Virus record (IMG/VR): IMGVR_UViG_3300049489_001181
Span: 1-44,024 of that record
Direction: 5' to 3' (one strand)
Length of the DNA: 44,024 bases
Source of the DNA: a virus
This document shows, in pieces, positions 30,107 through 36,881 of this stretch. The translations under genes were made by a program, and so were the position numbers. The notes below the pieces were generated by a model. It made no database searches. It saw only the letters and a list, made by a program, of their open reading frames with translations, and was not told where the DNA came from. Numbering within the stretch: position 1 is the first letter of the stretch; each line of letters opens with the position of its first letter.

Positions 30107-30920
30107 TCTTGAAAACATTTCACTGAAGAGCGGTTCACACGAAAAGCGTGCAGCCGGAATGTGCGCCCTGGAAGCGGTGGCCTGGCTTGCCGGCGAAGCG
30201 CACAGTGACCGACCGGCATGCGCCTGCCCGGTCGTCAGCCAGCTTATGCGCTCCTGGAATGACGCGCTTCCGGATGACGCCACGCGGGACCGGCTGCTGA
30301 AGCCGTTGCTGCCCGCGTTGGTCGGCAGTCGCAGCACGTCGGAGGTCGAGACGCGCCGCTCTCGTATGGCGGTGGACTGGATGGTCCGCGTCCACGCCCC
30401 GGCGTGGCTAGCCATGGCGCCGGCACTGTTGCCCCTCGCGGAGCGCCTGAAGGCGTTGCCGGAAATCACCACCACGCATGCGCTGAAGGACGCCCTGCCG
30501 CTCTTGTGTGAGGCGGCAGATGAAGCGGCCGCTGCGGGGGCTGCTGCGCGGGCTGCTGCGTGGGACGCTGCGGGGGCTGCTGCGCGGGCTGCTGCGGGGG
30601 ACGCTGCGTGGGACGCTGCGTGGGTCGCTGCGTGGGCTGCTGCGTGGGACGCTGCGCGGGACGCTGCGCGGGCTGCTGCGTGGGACGCTGCGTGGGTCGC
30701 TGCGTGGGTCGCTGCGCGGGCTGCTGCGTGGGACGCTGCGGGGGCCGCTGCGGGGGCTGCTGCGGGGGCTGCTGCGTGGGACGCTGCGCGGGCTGCTGCG
30801 GGGGCTGCTGCGGGGGCTGCTGCGTGGGACGCTGCGTGGGCGAAACTCCGACCCACCGTGGAGGCGCTGCAGTTGTCCGCCCAGGGGCTCGTTCGCCGGA
30901 TGTGCGAGGTGAAGCCATGA
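30093..30920 (+). CDS. Alanine-repeat protein (275 aa)
   Basis: The start ATG 30093 follows AGGAGG; its 5' end overlaps the recombinase stop. Residues 1-140 are globular (GMCALEAVAWLAGEAHSDRP, a recurring opening in phage proteins of this type). Residues 147-249 consist of about 20 near-copies of a five-residue unit (AAWDA, AARAA, AAGAA) from 15-base DNA units. A short conserved end follows. The repeats probably form long amphipathic helices or a solenoid. The family is known in phages of high-GC hosts, but its function is unknown to me. Confidence 0.75.
   Translation: MKTFNLENISLKSGSHEKRAAGMCALEAVAWLAGEAHSDRPACACPVVSQLMRSWNDALPDDATRDRLLKPLLPALVGSRSTSEVETRRSRMAVDWMVRVHAPAWLAMAPALLPLAERLKALPEITTTHALKDALPLLCEAADEAAAAGAAARAAAWDAAGAAARAAAGDAAWDAAWVAAWAAAWDAARDAARAAAWDAAWVAAWVAARAAAWDAAGAAAGAAAGAAAWDAARAAAGAAAGAAAWDAAWAKLRPTVEALQLSAQGLVRRMCEVKP
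30531..30840 (+). repeat. 15-bp tandem repeats encoding Ala-rich pentapeptides
   Basis: About 310 bases made of variants of GCTGCGTGGGACGCT. Codon-level variation (TGG, CGG, GGG; GAC, GCT, GTC) points to expansion by unequal crossing-over or slippage. Such arrays differ in copy number between close relatives and open long spurious frames on all strands. Confidence 0.85.
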
Positions 30921-32074
30921 ACCGAGACCACCTGAGCGCAAGCAACCTTGACCGCGTGATGGCATGCCCCGCCAGCGCCATCCTCCCCCAGTGGAAAAAG
31001 CCAGGGGGTAGTGGCGCCACGCGGGGCACGGTGATTCACGCATACATGGAGCGCGTGGGCAGTGGGATGTACCCCGGTGACGCGCTGGCTCTGGTGCCGG
31101 AGGAGTTTCGGGAGGAGTGCGCCCGCATTGACGTGCTGGCTGCGCGGGAGCTGGACCACGTGGAGGTGGCCTTCGCCTTGGGTCTCCATAATGACTGGTT
31201 TGACGTGCGCCTGCTGGATGGCCCGCCCGAACCCGGGTCCAGGTATCCAGCCATGCGCGACACGCTGCTGGAGATCCCCGGGCGTCTGGATGGGTACAAC
31301 GCCACCACGGTGGACGACTACAAGACCGGGCATGGTGACACATCGCACTACTGGCAGATGCGCTTCGCCCAGCTGGCCCTGTTTGCCCATGACGGCCGCC
31401 GGGTGCGAGCCCGCACGCTCCACCTGCAGCCGGACGGGACGTGGGCCCCACACGTGGTGGCGGAGCCGTTCAAGGATGCGGCAGAGGCCAAGTCCATTGC
31501 CTGGCTGCTGCATGCCACGCTGGAGCGGGTGGAGCGGTACCGCCGGGAGGGCAGAGCGCCGGACAAAGAGGACGTGAAGCCCGGGGAACACTGCAGATAT
31601 TGCCCGGCCAAGCAGACTTGCCCCGCCTACACCAACCTGGTGCAGGTGGCCGCCGGCATTGGCCCTGACGGCGTGGTCAAGGCGGCATGGGGAAAGAACA
31701 AGGCAGACGCGTGGGACTTGGCCCAGCAGATGAAGGACGCCGCAGCCCAGCTGGAGGAGGACCTCAAGGCGCTGGCCGTCCTGGAGGATATCCCGCTGAA
31801 CAACGGGAAGGTTCTGCGCTATGCCTTCAAAGAGGGCAACGAGTATTTCACGGACATCAGCCGCGTGCTGGTGGCAGTGAACGCGGTGGTCCCATCTGGT
31901 GACGCCGCTCGCATTGTCAAGGAGAGCCTCACCAAGACCGCCATCCGGGCGTACCTGGACGGGCGCGTGGAAGATTCGGCCAAGGTGAACGCCAGCCTGC
32001 TGCAGCAACTCCGGGACACGGGCCTGCTGGTGAAGGGCAAGGGGGAGTGGAAAGTGGGGGTGGAGAAACCATGA
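30917..32074 (+). CDS. Cas4/RecB-type PD-(D/E)XK nuclease with Fe-S cysteines (385 aa)
   Basis: Motifs in order: SASNLDRVMACPAS with C17; ATRGTVIHAYME with H41 (GxxxH); IPGRLDGY with D125; VDDYKTG giving the D134-x-K136 pair; a Q-containing helix YWQMRFAQLALF; and C226, C229, C235 in CRYCPAKQTCPAY. One Cys near the N-terminus plus CxxC and C at the end is the arrangement of a 4Fe-4S cluster in Cas4 and AddB nucleases. The C-terminal 150 residues are a helical extension unrelated to Cas4. There is no CRISPR locus, so end processing for recombination is more likely. ATGA overlap with the repeat gene. Confidence 0.85.
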   Translation: MNRDHLSASNLDRVMACPASAILPQWKKPGGSGATRGTVIHAYMERVGSGMYPGDALALVPEEFREECARIDVLAARELDHVEVAFALGLHNDWFDVRLLDGPPEPGSRYPAMRDTLLEIPGRLDGYNATTVDDYKTGHGDTSHYWQMRFAQLALFAHDGRRVRARTLHLQPDGTWAPHVVAEPFKDAAEAKSIAWLLHATLERVERYRREGRAPDKEDVKPGEHCRYCPAKQTCPAYTNLVQVAAGIGPDGVVKAAWGKNKADAWDLAQQMKDAAAQLEEDLKALAVLEDIPLNNGKVLRYAFKEGNEYFTDISRVLVAVNAVVPSGDAARIVKESLTKTAIRAYLDGRVEDSAKVNASLLQQLRDTGLLVKGKGEWKVGVEKP

Positions 32075-32253
32075 GCCACTGTGCAGCGGTGAAGGCGCGG
32101 CGTCGGGCGGAGCGGCGCAACGCGAAGCGCGCGTGGCGTTTTCGGTGGAGACGCATCAGCATGTACTCGTCGTCAACGTGGGTGCCAGGCGATGACCCTG
32201 TGAAGGAGCTGGTGGAGTCCATGAAGAAAGCATTGAGAGGTCTGGTTTCATGA
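32071..32253 (+). CDS. Small basic protein (60 aa)
   Basis: Starts MSHCAAVKARRRAERRNAKR, an extremely basic helix, then aromatic/basic and a helical end (DPVKELVESMKKALRG). The first four residues equal those of the 32644 gene. The high positive charge suggests nucleic-acid binding. No family. Confidence 0.62.
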   Translation: MSHCAAVKARRRAERRNAKRAWRFRWRRISMYSSSTWVPGDDPVKELVESMKKALRGLVS

Positions 32254-32417
32254 AGCGCCATCAATGGAAGCTACTGCTGGCCCGCGCGGACCAGAGCATC
32301 ATCAGGGTGTGCAAGCGGTGCCACATGGAGGGCACCGTGGCGCCGCCCGAATGCGAGGGCATCCCGCCACTGGATGAGACCAAGCGGTGGAGCCCGGCGC
32401 AGGTGGAGGCACTGTGA
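32250..32417 (+). CDS. Tiny zinc-finger-like protein (55 aa)
   Basis: Below usual ORF limits, but with ATGA overlap at both ends. MKRHQWKLLLARADQSIIRV precedes CKRCHMEG and later CEG; a single CxxC plus C/H may bind zinc. Pro/Trp-rich C-terminus. Role unknown. Confidence 0.6.
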   Translation: MKRHQWKLLLARADQSIIRVCKRCHMEGTVAPPECEGIPPLDETKRWSPAQVEAL

Positions 32418-32647
32418 GCGACAACGTTCAGCGTCGAAACGTCCTCGTGACAGACTGTCGTGATTGTCCGCTCTCAAGGCAGGCTGCGCCGCATTGCTGT
32501 GGCCCGTACCCAGAGGGGCCGGATGGATGGTGCAGTCTTGATGGTGGACCCGTGATTGACGACTGGGACAATCCACCGCGCCTGACATGCCCATTGCGAA
32601 CCGGGTCCGTGCGCGTGTCCATCAAACCTGATGGCAGTGAGCCATGA
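32414..32647 (+). CDS. Cysteine-rich CPLR-motif protein, paralogue 2 (77 aa)
   Basis: A GTG start at 32414 overlaps the previous stop (GTGA). CRDCPLSR, PHCCGPYPEGP, GWCSLDGGP and TCPLRTGSVRVSIKP: six cysteines. Cysteine order and the final CPLR strand match the 22553-22759 protein, so the two are probable paralogues. It likely holds one zinc. Function unknown. Confidence 0.68.
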   Translation: MSDNVQRRNVLVTDCRDCPLSRQAAPHCCGPYPEGPDGWCSLDGGPVIDDWDNPPRLTCPLRTGSVRVSIKPDGSEP

Positions 32648-32859
32648 GCCACTGCAAGAAGGTGCGGGACATGAAGGCGGACATCAAACGTTCGCTCCGA
32701 TGGATTCGCAGCACCGGATGGGGGCGCGGCGAGCAACCGAAGGTCATTGCCTACACGCTGCCCGATGGACAGCGGGCCACCGCCTTCAGGTGGGAGCACT
32801 ACACTGGCCTGAACCTGGAGGACGGCAAGCTGACGGCGTGGCTCGGTGGTGAGCCATGA
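32644..32859 (+). CDS. Unknown small protein (71 aa)
   Basis: MSHCKKVRDMKADIKRSLRW is a basic helical start; ATAFRWEHYTGLNLEDGKLT is beta-like. Four-base overlaps with both neighbours. Possibly a small nucleic-acid-binding or structural adaptor. Not recognised. Confidence 0.6.
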   Translation: MSHCKKVRDMKADIKRSLRWIRSTGWGRGEQPKVIAYTLPDGQRATAFRWEHYTGLNLEDGKLTAWLGGEP

Positions 32860-33494
32860 AACCAGCGCGCATGATGGACCGCGGCGGCCAGCACGGGGCC
32901 AACGTCACCAAGGCCGCCCGGTACAGCGCGTCCGTCAGCCTGGCGCTGGCCAACAGGCTGCAGCGCGCGGAGGATGAGGTGGAGTCCCTGGTGGGCCCGG
33001 CCAAAGCCGCGGAGCGCGTGAGCTATGCGGCGTGGGCCAACACCATTGAGCGCATGATGATGGCCGCGGAGAAGGCGGAAGGCCGCCCGCATGCCACCTA
33101 CCTGGCGCTGATGGAGGACCAGGGGGTGCGTGCGTTCCTGCGCCACGCGCTGGGCCCGGAGACGGGGATGTCCCCGGAGACGGTGGCCGCGGGGTTCAGC
33201 ACGCCGGAGTTCTGCGCCTACCTGCGGGACTTCGAGACGGTGAGCGTGGCGGCGGCGGCCAAGGAGGGGATGCGCAAGCTGTCCATGGTGGCGGCGGACA
33301 TCATCCTGCGGGACCGGCGGCTGGGGAACAACTTGACGCTGCGCGCCATCCTCCAGAAGCAGGTGGTTGACGGAACACCTGAAGACAAGAGACTGGAGAA
33401 AGCACTGTTGGCCCTGGACGGCGAGATGCCGGACCCGGGTCCCGACGAGGAGGAAGACCATGGCCGGTTTGGCGAAGATGACTTTGGTGGGTAA
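32856..33494 (+). CDS. Unknown helical protein with acidic tail (212 aa)
   Basis: Mostly Ala/Glu/Arg helices (ANRLQRAEDEVESLVGPAKA, then ERMMMAAEKAEGRPH), with a conserved-looking core MSPETVAAGFSTPEFCAYLRD and an acidic end (PDPGPDEEEDHGRFGEDDFG). Acidic tails occur in proteins that mimic DNA or bind SSB partners. The ssb gene begins inside its last 35 bases in another frame. A small terminase role was considered but no HTH is visible. Function not recognised. Confidence 0.68.
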   Translation: MKPARMMDRGGQHGANVTKAARYSASVSLALANRLQRAEDEVESLVGPAKAAERVSYAAWANTIERMMMAAEKAEGRPHATYLALMEDQGVRAFLRHALGPETGMSPETVAAGFSTPEFCAYLRDFETVSVAAAAKEGMRKLSMVAADIILRDRRLGNNLTLRAILQKQVVDGTPEDKRLEKALLALDGEMPDPGPDEEEDHGRFGEDDFGG

Positions 33495-33846
33495 CCTGGG
33501 TGCAGACCCGGAGATGAAGACCACCGCGGGTGGCACGCAGATTTGCAACATGCGCGTGGCGGTCAGTGAAAAGCGCAAGGGCGAAGACGTCACCCAGTGG
33601 TTTGGCGTGGCCGCCTTCGGAAAAACCGGCGAGCTGGCCATGCAGTACCTGAAGAAGGGCTCCAAGGCCTACTTTGAAGGCCCGTTCACCACGCGCGAGT
33701 GGACCACCAAGGAAGGTGAAAAGCGCGTGCAGATGGAGGTGGTGGCCAACACCATCCTGTTCCTGGATGGGAAGAAGGATGGCGCGCCTGCCATGGCGAA
33801 GGACGCACCGTCAGTGCTGGGTGATGACTCGCAAATCCCCTTCTAG
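33460..33846 (+). CDS. ssb: Single-stranded DNA-binding protein (128 aa)
   Basis: OB-fold SSB: MTLVGNLGADPEM, MRVAVSEKRKGEDVTQWFGV, KKGSKAYFEGPFTTREW and VVANTILFLDGKKD follow the bacterial SSB pattern closely. The acidic C-terminal tip DDSQIPF is the partner-docking peptide of SSBs. Length is short for a full-length SSB but normal for phage versions. It starts at ATG 33460 after GAGGAGGAAG, inside the upstream gene. Last gene of the rightward block; works with ERF and the Cas4-like nuclease. Confidence 0.92.
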   Translation: MAGLAKMTLVGNLGADPEMKTTAGGTQICNMRVAVSEKRKGEDVTQWFGVAAFGKTGELAMQYLKKGSKAYFEGPFTTREWTTKEGEKRVQMEVVANTILFLDGKKDGAPAMAKDAPSVLGDDSQIPF

Positions 33847-34034
33847 CCGAGCGCGTTGACCAACTGCATCATGGCTCTGGTCCGGGCGCTCTCTGGCGTC
33901 TGGCCCAGAGCTTCAACGCGCACGCCGGCCCACTCCAGGACGGCCAGGTATTCGCCGCCCCCCATGGCAATGACCCCAAGGACGCTGGGGTGGATGGCGG
34001 GTGATGCGGACTGCGTGGTGTGTGTGGTGCTCAT
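33843..34034 (-). CDS. Small protein, end of late leftward block (63 aa)
   Basis: Convergent with ssb; the two stops overlap by 4 bases. GVIAMGGGEYLAVLEWAGVR is a compact beta-hairpin-like stretch, and SARTRAMMQLVNALG is a terminal helix. The layout resembles small HicB-like or double-stranded RNA-binding-type folds, but the match is too weak to name. ATGA-type overlap with the previous gene. Confidence 0.55.
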   Translation of the reverse strand: MSTTHTTQSASPAIHPSVLGVIAMGGGEYLAVLEWAGVRVEALGQTPESARTRAMMQLVNALG

Positions 34035-34246
34035 TTGGTGACCTCTGTGAAGTCCAGCGTTTTAAGGTAGGCTCGTGCGCTGCGGATGAGAGCAAGGCGC
34101 CTTTCCAGCTGCTCCTCACTGAAGAAAAGAGCACCGTCCACCTCGGTGATGGTGTGGTGCTGATGGGGCCATGACCAGGTCCCATCGTCATACATGACGA
34201 GGTTCATCCCGAACCGGACATCAAGCATGACCTTCTGCTTGACCAT
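34031..34246 (-). CDS. Small protein next to holin-like gene (71 aa)
   Basis: The start ATG 34246 lies just after the stop of the holin-like gene; the frame extends upstream only in overlap. The beta-rich first half (MLDVRFGMNLVMYDDGTWSW) and a helical, Arg-rich second half suggest a small soluble factor. No family recognised. Confidence 0.6.
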   Translation of the reverse strand: MVKQKVMLDVRFGMNLVMYDDGTWSWPHQHHTITEVDGALFFSEEQLERRLALIRSARAYLKTLDFTEVTK

Positions 34247-34247
34247 T

Positions 34248-34721
34248 TCAGCCCCCGGGTTTTTGGATGCCGTGCTTGCTGGCCAGGTCTCGCTCCAGCA
34301 TCTTGATGAGGCTGGCCTTGACCGCGGCCTCACCACCGTAGCTCTTCACCACGTCCGCCAGCAGGCCCTGTCCGTCCAGGCTCTTCCAGGCGGCGTCCAC
34401 CGCAATGGCCAGCACCTTCTTGTACTCGTCCGTGGTGATGACCCCGCCACCCGTGCTGGATGGAAGCCGGGCTTCTTCCAGGCCCTTCTCCAGCTCAACC
34501 ACGGCAACGGACAGGGCCGGCTTGATGGCGCGCTCCAGCGCGTCCACCACGCCAACCGCGGCCTCCCCCTTCCAGCGCCCGGCAAACGTGCGCACCAGGG
34601 GGAACAGCAGGGGCACCGCCACCGGAATCACCACGGGAAGCAGGCCAATGGCGGCGCCCAACACGGTGCCGGTGGTGGTGATGGCAACTTTCAACAGCTC
34701 AGCAACGATGGGGTCCATCAC
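34248..34721 (-). CDS. Holin-like membrane protein (157 aa)
   Basis: A hydrophobic region at residues about 10-45 (TGTVLGAAIGLLPVVIPVAV, then PLLFPLVRTFAG) can form one or two membrane spans. A soluble, charged, helical C-terminal domain follows, with TTDEYKKVLAIAVDAAWKSL. This layout is like LLH-type phage holins, which have a short membrane part and an Ala/Lys/Glu-rich soluble part. No wall hydrolase lies next to it. A role in host lysis is the leading guess. Confidence 0.5.
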   Translation of the reverse strand: MMDPIVAELLKVAITTTGTVLGAAIGLLPVVIPVAVPLLFPLVRTFAGRWKGEAAVGVVDALERAIKPALSVAVVELEKGLEEARLPSSTGGGVITTDEYKKVLAIAVDAAWKSLDGQGLLADVVKSYGGEAAVKASLIKMLERDLASKHGIQKPGG

Positions 34722-35011
34722 TTCCTCCTGTTGGGTGGCATCCTGTCCACCGGGGTAACCTCTTCATCCACATGCCTCGGACCGCCCTCAGCTTCAATGA
34801 GCGCGGCCACCACGGACGGGGCCGGCGGGGGCGTGTCCTTCCCGCGCAGCGCACCACGCAGCCCCACCACCACCTCCAGGCGGCCCACCCGCTCCGTCAG
34901 ACCCGTGACCTTGGCGCTCAGGGTGTCCACGCCCTTGCGGGACCCCGCCCAGGCACTCACCGCTGTTGCCACCTGGCCTGCCACCGCAACCCACACCGTG
35001 CCGTCATCCAT
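34718..35011 (-). CDS. Small coiled-coil protein, possible lysis accessory (97 aa)
   Basis: ATG 35011 is chosen because AAGGGGG lies upstream and the open frame to 35137 overlaps the exported-protein gene. The N-terminus (DGTVWVAVAGQVATAVSAWA) is moderately hydrophobic, then a short coiled coil (LSAKVTGLTERVGRLEVVV) and a Pro-rich tail. The build resembles spanin-like or lysis accessory proteins, but the hydrophobic stretch is marginal. Neighbour of the holin-like gene, with stop/start overlap. Confidence 0.55.
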   Translation of the reverse strand: MDDGTVWVAVAGQVATAVSAWAGSRKGVDTLSAKVTGLTERVGRLEVVVGLRGALRGKDTPPPAPSVVAALIEAEGGPRHVDEEVTPVDRMPPNRRK

Positions 35012-35033
35012 GGGACCCCCTTTCAGTGCGCCC

Positions 35034-35657
35034 TTACCGCAGGCCGGTTTCCTCTTTGACCGCAGGAATGACCCGTGAATCCACCATGCCCGCCACCAGT
35101 GCCATGGCCTCCGCGGGTGCCGGCGTGCGCACATCACACGTCACCGGCGGCAGACCCGCCAGCAGACTGGGCACCACCAGGCGAGCCACCGCTTTCTTGT
35201 CCGCCTCCACGCCGCTGTATTCCACGTGCCCATCTTCCAGTGCAGGGTAGGCCTCGGCGTCTGCCAGGTCTGGGCACTGGGCTTTGGCGGCGGGGAAAAT
35301 GACGGCGCGGTTCAGACCCAGCAGACTCTCCAGCGTCTCCCCGTTGGTGTAACTGAAGTGTTCACCCACGTAGGGCGCGCCGCCCTTGGCGCTGGCCACC
35401 TTGTACCGGGCATGGGTGAGCGGGGCGTAGGCGGACCCGCCATCCACGTCCGTGCGGGCGCCGCGCCAGATGACGTGGACGTACTCAAACGCCGACTGCG
35501 TGAGCGGCTCAAAGCGCGCGGAGGCCTTGGTTTCCAGCGGCTGGGCAACGGTCACCGGCGCGGCAGGGAACGTCAGCGGCGTGGCGTCAATGAGGGATGC
35601 GGTGCCGCCGCCCACGCCAAGCCCTGCCAGGAAAACGATTGCGAGTGTTGGTTTCAT
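35034..35657 (-). CDS. Exported protein, unknown (207 aa)
   Basis: MKPTLAIVFLAGLGVGGGTA is a signal peptide or signal anchor. The mature part is soluble, with two cysteines (KAQCPDLAD and VTCDVRTP) that may pair outside the cytoplasm, and the strand SAFEYVHVIWRG. No transmembrane helix follows. Third of three consecutive exported proteins. An envelope or virion-surface role is inferred, for example receptor masking or superinfection exclusion. GAGGGGCC precedes the ATG. Confidence 0.65.
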   Translation of the reverse strand: MKPTLAIVFLAGLGVGGGTASLIDATPLTFPAAPVTVAQPLETKASARFEPLTQSAFEYVHVIWRGARTDVDGGSAYAPLTHARYKVASAKGGAPYVGEHFSYTNGETLESLLGLNRAVIFPAAKAQCPDLADAEAYPALEDGHVEYSGVEADKKAVARLVVPSLLAGLPPVTCDVRTPAPAEAMALVAGMVDSRVIPAVKEETGLR

Positions 35658-35663
35658 GGCCCC

Positions 35664-36461
35664 TCAGAAGCAAAGGTAGTTGACGACATCCGTGCCGGTC
35701 CCGGTGATTGTCAGCGTGGTGCCGGACAAGGACACGCGGCAGGCGTTTGCTGCAGTGGTATCCGCACACGTGCAGACGGATGCGGCAACAACAGTTGCGG
35801 TGCCGGTCCCCGCAGCCAGCGTGATGCTCCCCTTGCTGCGGGTTGCGGATGCGTTCAGAAAGACGTTTCCGGAGCCATCCACGCTGAAGAGTTGGTTCCC
35901 AGAACCAGTGACGTTGTCGCGCACCTCAATGATTGCGGTGCCCGCGGCCACGTCGTCACTGCGACCGATGGTGACCATCTTCGAGACGCCGGAAATGACA
36001 AACTTGTCGGCGTAATCCGCATCGGAGAACGCAGAGCCATAGTAGCGCGCCACAGTCACCAGCGCGTCCGCCGAGTTGTAGAGGTCCATGCCGGACACAA
36101 GCGCGGTGGTCCCAGCCTTGGCGATGAACTGAGAACTTCCGCCGGTATTGATTGCGATGTTGTCCGTGGAGCAAACGACTCCGGTGACGCCAGTGAAGCA
36201 CGTGGCGGACCCGCCGTTAGAGATGGATGATCGCGTGTCCACCGCTCCGGCGAACTGGACCGTGCCGCTCAGGATGGTGGTGCCCGCACCAGCCATGCAC
36301 GCGCCGCTGGTGCAGTCACCCACCGCGGTGATGTCACCGCCTCCACCGCCGCCGCCCACGCCATACACGGGCTCAAAGCCACCGTTGCCGAGCTTCTGGG
36401 CCGAGGCCCATGTGCCCAGCGCCAAAACAAAGGCCGCCGCCAGAGCAATGCGCATCTTCAT
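35664..36461 (-). CDS. Exported fibre-like beta protein (265 aa)
   Basis: A signal peptide (MKMRIALAAAFVLALGTWAS then AQ, a signal-peptidase-like site) is followed by a Gly-run linker at about residues 35-43, then a Ser/Thr/Gly-rich beta region (LSGTVQFAGAVDTRSS) of the kind found in phage fibre shafts. The last 60 residues include TTLTITGTGTDVVNYLCF, a typical knob or tip-like end. Six or more cysteines are spread through it. Such exported fibre-like proteins could be assembled outside the cytoplasm. It overlaps the previous gene by 4 bases. The role in adsorption is an inference. Confidence 0.65.
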   Translation of the reverse strand: MKMRIALAAAFVLALGTWASAQKLGNGGFEPVYGVGGGGGGGDITAVGDCTSGACMAGAGTTILSGTVQFAGAVDTRSSISNGGSATCFTGVTGVVCSTDNIAINTGGSSQFIAKAGTTALVSGMDLYNSADALVTVARYYGSAFSDADYADKFVISGVSKMVTIGRSDDVAAGTAIIEVRDNVTGSGNQLFSVDGSGNVFLNASATRSKGSITLAAGTGTATVVAASVCTCADTTAANACRVSLSGTTLTITGTGTDVVNYLCF

Positions 36462-36868
36462 TGGCCATTCCCCGTCATCACGCTGACCGTAAGCGAGCCA
36501 GAGGTGGAGCGCAGGTAGACCAGGTTACTGCCGAACGGGAAGCTGCGTTCCGTCAGCGTCAGGATGGGCCAGCACTCGCGGTCCACGTCATTGACGCCCG
36601 CCACGCTGGTGGTGAACCCGGCGCACAGGGTGGCCGCGCCCTGGTTGTAGACGGTCATCCAGCCAGCGCCGTTGATGGCGGCCTTGGAGGCGTCACTGCA
36701 CCCAGACGCCGCCACCAGTCCGGACACCGGCGTGGTGGGTGCGGTGGCGGGCACACTGATGGTGCAGGTCCCAGGCCCGGTCAGCGGCGCCGCGGTGACG
36801 CTGGACGCAATCACGGACAAGGCCATTGCAAAAACTGCACTGGCGGCAATGATGGTCATCTTTCGCAT
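36458..36868 (-). CDS. Small exported protein (136 aa)
   Basis: MRKMTIIAASAVFAMALSVI, then ASSVTAA-P, a clear Sec signal peptide with an Ala-x-Ala site. The mature part of about 110 residues has four cysteines (GTCTISVP, ASGCSDAS, ATLCAGFT, DRECWP), likely two disulfides, and a beta-rich composition. It begins after GAGGTGAGCC. First of three exported proteins behind the 1341-residue gene. Confidence 0.68.
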   Translation of the reverse strand: MRKMTIIAASAVFAMALSVIASSVTAAPLTGPGTCTISVPATAPTTPVSGLVAASGCSDASKAAINGAGWMTVYNQGAATLCAGFTTSVAGVNDVDRECWPILTLTERSFPFGSNLVYLRSTSGSLTVSVMTGNGQ

Positions 36869-36871
36869 GGC

Positions 36872-36881
36872 TCACCTCAGA
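36872..36881 (-). promoter_or_regulatory. Conserved TCTGAGGTGA translation-start module (three copies)
   Basis: TCTGAGGTGA precedes three late genes: here, at 40906-40915 and at 253-262. In two of the three the TGA of the module is the stop of the upstream gene. It joins stop, Shine-Dalgarno and start in one small block, suggesting coupled translation of these virion genes. Confidence 0.6.

Noticed and set aside
30056-32008. 650-codon antisense frame over the Ala-repeat gene and nuclease gene
   Set aside because: It is opened by the stop-free 15-bp repeats, overlaps two well-supported genes and lacks a ribosome site.
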